This document shows positions 1-4,726 of a DNA stretch of 7,116 bases, piece by piece. The stretch is taken from NCBI GenBank assembly GCA_050049805.1, contig JASFVN010000240.1, positions 1-7,116 of the forward strand. The letters are read 5' to 3'. The DNA comes from JABDNZ01 sp050049805. GTDB taxonomy: Bacteria; Gemmatimonadota; Gemmatimonadetes; Longimicrobiales; Gaopeijiaceae. Position numbers and translations under genes: made by a program. The notes under the pieces were generated by a model. It worked only from the letters and a program-made list of their open reading frames with translations. It had not been told where the DNA came from and searched no databases. The first letter of the stretch is position 1. Every line of letters starts with the position of its first letter.

Positions 1-1
1 G

Positions 2-292
2 ACGAGTCGGCTTGGCACCTTTCCGCTGACGACGCCCCTTGCTCGTTTGCAGGCGAGGCAGGGGAACGTTGTTTCCAGCCAGAAACACCGTAGCGTGCAC
101 CTGAGTGATCTGGCGCGGTTCATCCTGCAAAAGCTGGATGGCCAGCACGACGTGGGCGACCTCGTCGATCTCACGCAGCATGAATTGCGAGCGGGGAGAA
201 TCAGGCTGATGCTATACGAGCAGGGTGATGAGCGGGAACTGGTGGACCGTACGCTACGGGAGTTGACTCGGTCAGCGTTGTTGGTGGGTTGA
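2..292 (+). CDS. C-terminal end of a methyltransferase-regulatory-domain protein (5' partial)
   Basis: The reading frame is open to the left edge, so this is the last 96 codons of a longer gene and not a small protein starting at the TTG at 47. The visible protein has the order PLARLQARQGN (residues 12-22), a KHRSVHL strand, a helix leading into LDGQHD (45-50), then a helical tail rich in Glu, Arg and Leu. From memory, this order (PLAR.QA..G., then ..H..V.L, then LDG..D) matches the C-terminus of SAM-dependent methyltransferases with a methyltransferase-regulatory domain, where it forms a PqqD-like winged-helix segment after the catalytic Rossmann fold. The catalytic part lies outside the window, so substrate and activity cannot be judged. 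A stand-alone PqqD-like carrier is a less likely alternative. The gene ends in TGA, with no clear terminator on its own strand. The next gene on this strand is more than 400 bases away, so no operon is implied. Confidence 0.6.
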   Translation, partial: TSRLGTFPLTTPLARLQARQGNVVSSQKHRSVHLSDLARFILQKLDGQHDVGDLVDLTQHELRAGRIRLMLYEQGDERELVDRTLRELTRSALLVG

Positions 293-383
293 GGCTGGGC
301 TGGGAGGGGAGGCCAAATCCGGGCCCGAAATGAAATCTCTCGCGTACGCACCGCCCACGCATTACCGACATCCTCGGAACAGC

Positions 384-418
384 AAAAACCCCACCTCGGT
401 CTAAACCGTTGCGGGGCT
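384..418 (-). terminator. Intrinsic terminator of the tRNA-Thr transcript
   Basis: On the minus strand, CCCC (416-413) pairs with GGGG (392-389). The stem continues inward through a G-T pair, a C-G pair, a two-base internal mismatch and four more pairs (CGGT with ACCG), closing on a 4-base loop (404-401). TTTTT follows immediately (388-384). It begins 13 bases past the tRNA 3' end, as expected for a tRNA terminator. Read on the plus strand there is no T-run, so it should work only for the minus-strand transcript. Confidence 0.8.
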
Positions 419-430
419 CTCACTTCCGAA

Positions 431-503
431 AGCTGACGTCCGGACTCGAACCGGAAACCTGCTGCTTACAAGGCAGCTGCTCTACCAATTGAGCTACGTC
501 AGC
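431..503 (-). tRNA. tRNA-Thr (anticodon TGT/UGU)
   Basis: A full cloverleaf can be folded on the minus strand. The acceptor stem GCTGACG (503-497) pairs perfectly with CGTCAGC (438-432). The D-arm GCTC/GAGC has the loop AATTGGTA. The anticodon stem GCTGC/GCAGC encloses the loop CTTGTAA, giving anticodon TGT, which reads ACA and probably other ACN codons. A 5-base variable loop and a T-arm TCCGG-TTCGAGT-CCGGA follow. The discriminator is T (position 431) and the CCA end is not encoded (the next bases are TTC), so CCA must be added after transcription. The body sequence is that of a standard bacterial tRNA-Thr. An intrinsic terminator lies just downstream. Confidence 0.95.
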
Positions 504-621
504 GGGTATTCCACTCGGCTGTCGGGAGAATCTCGTTTCCCCGACACCTCTGGAAGATTGCCCACTGGGGGCTCCGGTTCAAGCCCGGCTTGCGCTGGAT
601 CGCTTCCTCCGGCAGTGTGAC

Positions 622-650
622 TTCAGGTTCCTCGGATCGGTCTTTAGGAT
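622..650 (+). promoter_or_regulatory. Possible sigma-70-type promoter for the MscS gene
   Basis: A -35-like TTCAGG (622-627) and a -10-like TAGGAT (645-650) are separated by 17 bases, and the -10 lies about 65 bases before the chosen start codon. The matches are only 3/6 and 4/6, which can arise by chance. No operator-like inverted repeat is evident beside it. The 211 bases between the tRNA and the channel gene hold nothing else I can support on the plus strand. Confidence 0.2.
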
Positions 651-702
651 TGTCCTTTCCGGTCTTCGGCCCCGGGCCGGAGGCCGCTCCCCTCTCATGA
701 CT

Positions 703-706
703 GGAG
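703..706 (+). promoter_or_regulatory. Ribosome binding site deciding the MscS start
   Basis: GGAG sits 8 bases before the ATG at 715. The alternative in-frame ATG at 697 has a GGAGG (679-683) but at a less favourable 13-base spacing, and it would place the better-spaced GGAG inside the gene. The ATG at 715 also gives a normal N-terminus for a small MscS protein. Confidence 0.6.
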
Positions 707-714
707 CAAAAGCC

Positions 715-1551
715 ATGACGAACCTCGATGTTCAGGCCCTTCTCACTCAGATGAGCGGCCTCATCACGGAGTACGGACTCAAGGTGATCGGTGCCATCCT
801 GGTACTGATCATCGGTCGGGCCGTGGCAGGCTGGGCCCGGAAGGCCACCCGCCGAGCCATGGAAAGGGGCAAGATCGACCCAACCTTGATTCCCTTTCTC
901 AGCGGCATGGTCTACACGCTGGCTATGGTGTTTGTCGTGGTCGCCGTCCTCGGCCTGTTCGGCATTCCCACAGCCTCCTTCATCGCGGTGTTGGGAGCCG
1001 CTGGCCTGGCCGTGGGACTGGCCATGCAAGGCACCCTGTCCAATTTCGCGGCCGGGGTCATGCTGTTGGTGTTTCGACCGTTCAAGGTGGGTGATTTCGT
1101 CGAAGTGGCTGGAACCCTTGGGAAGGTCGAGGAGATCGGGATCTTCGCGACGCAATTGAATACGCCGGACAACATCCGAGTCATCATCTCCAACGGAACC
1201 GTTTATGGAGACAAGATTTCCAACTACACGGCGAACGATATTCGGAGGGTCGACCTGACTGTGGGCGTAGGTTACGGCGATGATCTCGAGTTGGCCAAGA
1301 AAACCATTCTCTCCGTCGTGACGAGTCACGAGAAGGTTTTGCAGGACCCGGCTCCGCAGGTCGAAGTGGTGGAAATGGCCGACTCCTCGGTGAACTTCGT
1401 CGTACGCCCCTGGGCCGCCACTGCGGACTACTGGAGGGTCTACTTCGACGTCACCCAGGGCTGCAAGGAGCAGCTGGAGGCGGCGGGGTGCAGCATCCCC
1501 TTCCCACAGAGGGACGTGCACCTGTTCCCGGAGGAAGGTTCGGCAGCCTAA
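715..1551 (+). CDS. mscS: Small-conductance mechanosensitive channel, MscS family
   Basis: This 278-residue protein is an inner-membrane channel expected to form a heptamer that opens under membrane tension and releases solutes during hypo-osmotic shock. Length and order match E. coli MscS (286 residues). TM1 spans about 21-40 and TM2 about 61-84. The pore helix TM3, about 89-121, carries GAAGLAVGLAMQG (94-106), so the two Leu gate residues (E. coli L105 and L109) align with L98 and L102 and the kink Gly (G113) with G106. RPFKVGDFVEV (121-131) begins the beta-domain. The C-terminal alpha/beta domain ends in the family signature IPFPQRDVHL (261-270). ATG 697 could add six residues, but spacing of the ribosome site favours 715. 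The gene stands alone: it diverges from the tRNA and converges on the kinase operon. Nothing suggests truncation. I am confident of the family; orthology to E. coli mscS itself is not proven, because many bacteria carry several paralogues. Confidence 0.95.
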   Translation: MTNLDVQALLTQMSGLITEYGLKVIGAILVLIIGRAVAGWARKATRRAMERGKIDPTLIPFLSGMVYTLAMVFVVVAVLGLFGIPTASFIAVLGAAGLAVGLAMQGTLSNFAAGVMLLVFRPFKVGDFVEVAGTLGKVEEIGIFATQLNTPDNIRVIISNGTVYGDKISNYTANDIRRVDLTVGVGYGDDLELAKKTILSVVTSHEKVLQDPAPQVEVVEMADSSVNFVVRPWAATADYWRVYFDVTQGCKEQLEAAGCSIPFPQRDVHLFPEEGSAA

Positions 1552-1567
1552 AAGGTCGCCGGGACCT
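1548..1567 (-). terminator. Weak candidate terminator for the kinase operon
   Basis: On the minus strand, AGGTC (1567-1563) and GACCT (1557-1553) form a 5-bp stem with a 5-base loop, followed by a short run of T that overlaps the complement of the MscS stop codon. The stem is short and the T-tract is only about four bases. It lies about 130 bases past the kinase stop codon. Nothing better is visible in the gap. Confidence 0.25.
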
Positions 1568-1580
1568 CCCCTACCCCAAC

Positions 1581-1595
1581 GGCCACCTAGTGGCC
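1581..1595. repeat. Short inverted repeat in the convergent gap
   Basis: GGCCAC (1581-1586) and GTGGCC (1590-1595) are perfectly complementary around a 3-base loop. There is no T-run on either side, so this is not a canonical intrinsic terminator. It could still pause or end transcription from the MscS side or the kinase side, or simply protect a 3' end. Apart from this and another short hairpin at 1618-1631, I see nothing in 1552-1700. Confidence 0.35.
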
Positions 1596-1700
1596 CCCAT
1601 CCGACAGGGCCCGCACAGGAGACTGATCTCCAGTGCCGGCCCCGTCGCTCCTTTGCTCAGTACTGTAGCCGAGGCCAGATCTCCGTCACCCGTTTGAACC

Positions 1701-4694
1701 TCACCGATAAACTGGTCCCAGGTACTCATCCAGCCAGGCGATGATCTCCCTGACGTACTCCGCCCTGGGGGGGATGTGGTCCGTTTCATAGAGAATGAGG
1801 CGCTTTTCTTCTTCAGGCGCGCCAAGAAGGTCGTACATTGGACGGATACCTACATCAAGGTGTCGGTCGTATCTCCCGTTCATCATGAGGGTGGGGACCG
1901 AGATGCGAGGCAGGTACGTCGCCGGTGCCACCTCCGGTCGGACGGGTCTATACTCGCAGCTCCCGGCCAGGAGGATATTGGCGCGCAATCGGTCCTCCAC
2001 CGCCGGAATGATGCCCCCCAAGACTCCGCCCCAACTCATTCCGTAGAACGCCAGCCGCTGGCTGTCGATGTCCGGCCTGGTCTCCAGATAGTCCACGGCA
2101 CGCCGGAAATCCTTGACCAACTGGACCGCGAATTCGGTGTAGGCGATCGTTTCGGCTCCCGCATGCAGGGTCGGATAGTCGGGGCCCCCTCGCTCGAAGG
2201 TTCCCTTGTAGATCGGAAACAGGACCGCCCTGCCGTTCTTGACGAGGAAGGAGAGGAACATGGTGAATTCGTAGTAGCGCTCCATGTCGCTGCTGGACTG
2301 TATCATCGTCGCGGCGCTACCGGGAAAATAGACCACGGTTTGATACGGAGGCGGCGTATTTGTGGGGAGGAAGAGGTAAGCCATGACCCGCTCGCCACCG
2401 TAGGCTGCATCGAAGGAGACCCGTTCCAGGGTCCACCCCCCGGCCCGTTCCCCTCGATTCTCCACCTCGGCGTTTAGGGGAGTCGGATCGTAGGCGAACT
2501 GTTCACGATACACCTGGAAAACTTCCTCGGAGACCGGAGGGGTTGAGCAACGGTCTGCGACTTCGGCATAGCTGAGGGGCCCGAGGACGGCGGCAGGCAC
2601 TCCCTCTCGGTCGGGATAGAAAGCCAGCCGGATTCCGTTTCTGGGTGATCGATCCAAGGGCGGCGCTTGCCGAAGGTTCCCGAACTCATAGGCGTTGTCA
2701 TCCCAGGAGCCTCCCAGAATCGCTCTACCCCCGGGCATCTCGTTCCAGCACCACTCCCGGACGTTCCCCGCCATGTCGTAGGCTCCGTAGGCGGTGAGGC
2801 CGTTCATGCTACCCACGGGCATCGGACCTTCCCCGGCGAAGTTGGCGAAGGGCGCCAGGACGTTGAACCCCGCCATCTGCGAGCTGGCGATGAGCGGTGT
2901 AAGCGCCCCCCTGGCCACGTCCCAGTGGGATGCGGTGGGGAGGCTCATCCCGGAGTATTCGGCATAGGCAGCCGCCTCGTACCAACTCACCCCGGAAACC
3001 GGGTAGTCGTCCTGTCCGCTAGGATAGTCTCCGGCCATCCAGGTGGCGGGGCCGGGCTGACCCGACGGATCCACCAATCCCTGCATGGCTTCTTCCCAGG
3101 TCAGTTCCCGGCCCTCCCTGACAAACGGATACCTCCAGAATTCCTGGTTCCGATATCCCCCGGCGTCCACGAAAGCTCTGTACTCCCGGTTGGTCACCTC
3201 GTACTGGCCGATGAGGAAGTCGGGGAGGAGTCCGGACGGGATCTCGGTCGCCGGTACCCGCACCATCCCGGGAGGCCGAGTCCCCTCGGGATCCAGGGTC
3301 CGAACGAGGGGCGAGGGGCGCAACGAGGTGGGACCCTCCCCGGAGTAGTCGGCAAGCCCTCCCCAGGTGGATGCCGCAGCCAGGACGGCCTCGTAGCCCT
3401 GCTTTTCCAGCTTCCAGCGGAAAATCCCCACGGGAACCCGTACTCCCTCCAAGGGCGTAACACCCAGATGGGTCCATTCCTCCTCCGGATGCACGTACTC
3501 CTTCATGTACACGTCAGCCCCGGGAGGGTCTGTCTGCACATCCACATTGAGGGAGACCTGAGAGAAAAGCCCCGACAGATCAGGATCGTTCTCTCCTAGA
3601 ACGGCCTCCGCCTGCTCGGCCAAGCGGTACGGCTCCACCAGGTTCCGCCAGACGTCGTTGGCTTCAATGAGGCGTCGGACCTCGGGAAGGACTTCTTCCC
3701 GAGCCCACCGAATCTCCGCCCGGCGTTGCGCAAACCAGGCCCCGAGAAGAATCACGGCGACCACCGCTGCCGCCGTGGGGATCGCCACGACCGGCCGCCG
3801 TAGACGCTTCACGAGAGACCGGACGTTGAAGACCCCCAGCTCCTCGGCCTGGACTCCCGCCTCGTACCTCGCCAGATCTTCCAGCATCTCCCCCGCCGAG
3901 GCGTAGCGGTCTTTGGGGTCTTTCTCGAGAGCTCGATGCGCGATCCTCCGGAGGGCAGCCGGGATCGGGGGCTTCAGCTCCTGGAACGGTTTCGGGGGTT
4001 CGTGAAGAATGTGGTGCACGACGGCCGTCTCCCGCTCCCCCTGGAACGGCAGCTCGCCGGTGAGCATCTCGTAGAGGACCACGCCGGTGGACCACAAATC
4101 GGAGCGGTGATCTACCTCGTCCCCGGCCGCCTGCTCGGGGGACATGTAGGCCACCGTACCCAGCGTCGTCAGCGTCTTGGTGAGGGCTGGCCCGCCCCGG
4201 ACCTTGGCCAGGCCGAAATCCATGATCTTCGCCTGGCCCCTGGCGGTGAGCATAATGTTACTGCTCTTGATGTCCCGGTGGACGATGCCTTTGGCGTGGG
4301 CCTCCTCCAGGCCGGCTACCACCTGGTGAAGAATGGACGGCACGGCCTCGGCCGCTAGGGTGCCCGCCCGGATCCTCTCCCGAAGCGTCTGGCCCTCCAC
4401 GTACTCCATGGCCATGAAGGGCCGACCCCGCGCCTCTCCTGCCTCCGTCTCATCGGCACCAACCTCACCCACCTCATGAATCACGCAGATGTTGGGATGA
4501 GTGAGAGCCGCCGCCGCCCGGGCCTCCACCAGAAACCGCTCCCGAAACTCCTCGGACTCGGCCAGAGCCGTAGGTAGGAACTTGAGCGCCACCTTTCGCT
4601 GCAGGGAGGAGTCGTCGGCCAGGTAGACCTCCCCCATGCCTCCTTGGCCGATCTTTTCCAGAATCCGATAGTGACCGAAGGTGGTGCCGATCAT
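1701..4694 (-). CDS. Membrane Ser/Thr protein kinase fused to PEGA-like, SUMF1-like and alpha/beta-hydrolase domains
   Basis: This 997-residue fusion starts with a Hanks-type kinase (about 8-275) with all key residues: glycine loop GQGGMG (17-22), Lys38, alpha-C Glu57, HRD 139-141, Asn146, DFG 159-161 and SPE 185-187. The activation segment is Thr-rich (172-180), suiting autophosphorylation. A basic stretch (KRLRR, 296-300) precedes one membrane helix (about 301-322), placing the kinase in the cytoplasm and the rest outside. A helical linker (325-380) and a PEGA-like segment (381-440, TDPPGADVY) follow. Next comes a SUMF1/formylglycine-enzyme-like domain (about 475-694; PVSGVSWYEAAAYAE, YDMAGNVREW), then an alpha/beta-hydrolase (about 755-995) with nucleophile motif GMSWGG (Ser887), Asp943 in NGRYDRH and His973. 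The SUMF1 part lacks the two catalytic cysteines, so it probably binds ligand and does not make formylglycine. The hydrolase looks active; an esterase or peptidase is possible. I have seen this fusion type as an uncharacterised family in Acidobacteriota/Gemmatimonadota-like genomes (from memory). GGAG (4707-4704) lies 9 bases before the ATG. The gene follows the second kinase by 32 bases. Confidence 0.92.
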   Translation of the reverse strand: MIGTTFGHYRILEKIGQGGMGEVYLADDSSLQRKVALKFLPTALAESEEFRERFLVEARAAAALTHPNICVIHEVGEVGADETEAGEARGRPFMAMEYVEGQTLRERIRAGTLAAEAVPSILHQVVAGLEEAHAKGIVHRDIKSSNIMLTARGQAKIMDFGLAKVRGGPALTKTLTTLGTVAYMSPEQAAGDEVDHRSDLWSTGVVLYEMLTGELPFQGERETAVVHHILHEPPKPFQELKPPIPAALRRIAHRALEKDPKDRYASAGEMLEDLARYEAGVQAEELGVFNVRSLVKRLRRPVVAIPTAAAVVAVILLGAWFAQRRAEIRWAREEVLPEVRRLIEANDVWRNLVEPYRLAEQAEAVLGENDPDLSGLFSQVSLNVDVQTDPPGADVYMKEYVHPEEEWTHLGVTPLEGVRVPVGIFRWKLEKQGYEAVLAAASTWGGLADYSGEGPTSLRPSPLVRTLDPEGTRPPGMVRVPATEIPSGLLPDFLIGQYEVTNREYRAFVDAGGYRNQEFWRYPFVREGRELTWEEAMQGLVDPSGQPGPATWMAGDYPSGQDDYPVSGVSWYEAAAYAEYSGMSLPTASHWDVARGALTPLIASSQMAGFNVLAPFANFAGEGPMPVGSMNGLTAYGAYDMAGNVREWCWNEMPGGRAILGGSWDDNAYEFGNLRQAPPLDRSPRNGIRLAFYPDREGVPAAVLGPLSYAEVADRCSTPPVSEEVFQVYREQFAYDPTPLNAEVENRGERAGGWTLERVSFDAAYGGERVMAYLFLPTNTPPPYQTVVYFPGSAATMIQSSSDMERYYEFTMFLSFLVKNGRAVLFPIYKGTFERGGPDYPTLHAGAETIAYTEFAVQLVKDFRRAVDYLETRPDIDSQRLAFYGMSWGGVLGGIIPAVEDRLRANILLAGSCEYRPVRPEVAPATYLPRISVPTLMMNGRYDRHLDVGIRPMYDLLGAPEEEKRLILYETDHIPPRAEYVREIIAWLDEYLGPVYR

Positions 4695-4726
4695 GGAAAG
4701 TCGCTCCGCTCAAGCGGGAATAGACG

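Noticed and set aside
47..292. Stand-alone 81-residue protein starting at TTG 47
   Set aside because: The frame stays open to the left edge and the upstream codons (TFPLTTPLAR) belong to the same family motif, so this is the end of a longer gene.
431..503. tRNA-Thr as an attachment site for an integrated element
   Set aside because: No integrase, direct repeat of the tRNA 3' end, or mobile-element gene was found on either side in this window.
504..600. Promoter for the tRNA on the minus strand
   Set aside because: A TTGAAC sequence is present (minus strand, 582-577), but the element 17 bases downstream (AATCTT) is a poor -10, and no better pair was found nearer the tRNA.
499..1521. Long minus-strand open frame (340 codons) antisense to the MscS gene
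   Set aside because: It runs through the whole channel gene and into the tRNA, has a low-complexity His/Gly/Asp-rich translation and resembles no family. The plus-strand MscS protein is unmistakable, so this is a shadow frame of GC-rich coding DNA.
2667..3599. Plus-strand open frame of 310 codons opposite the SUMF1-like region
   Set aside because: The translation is Pro/Gly/His-rich with no recognisable motif, and it lies wholly inside the well-supported minus-strand kinase fusion.
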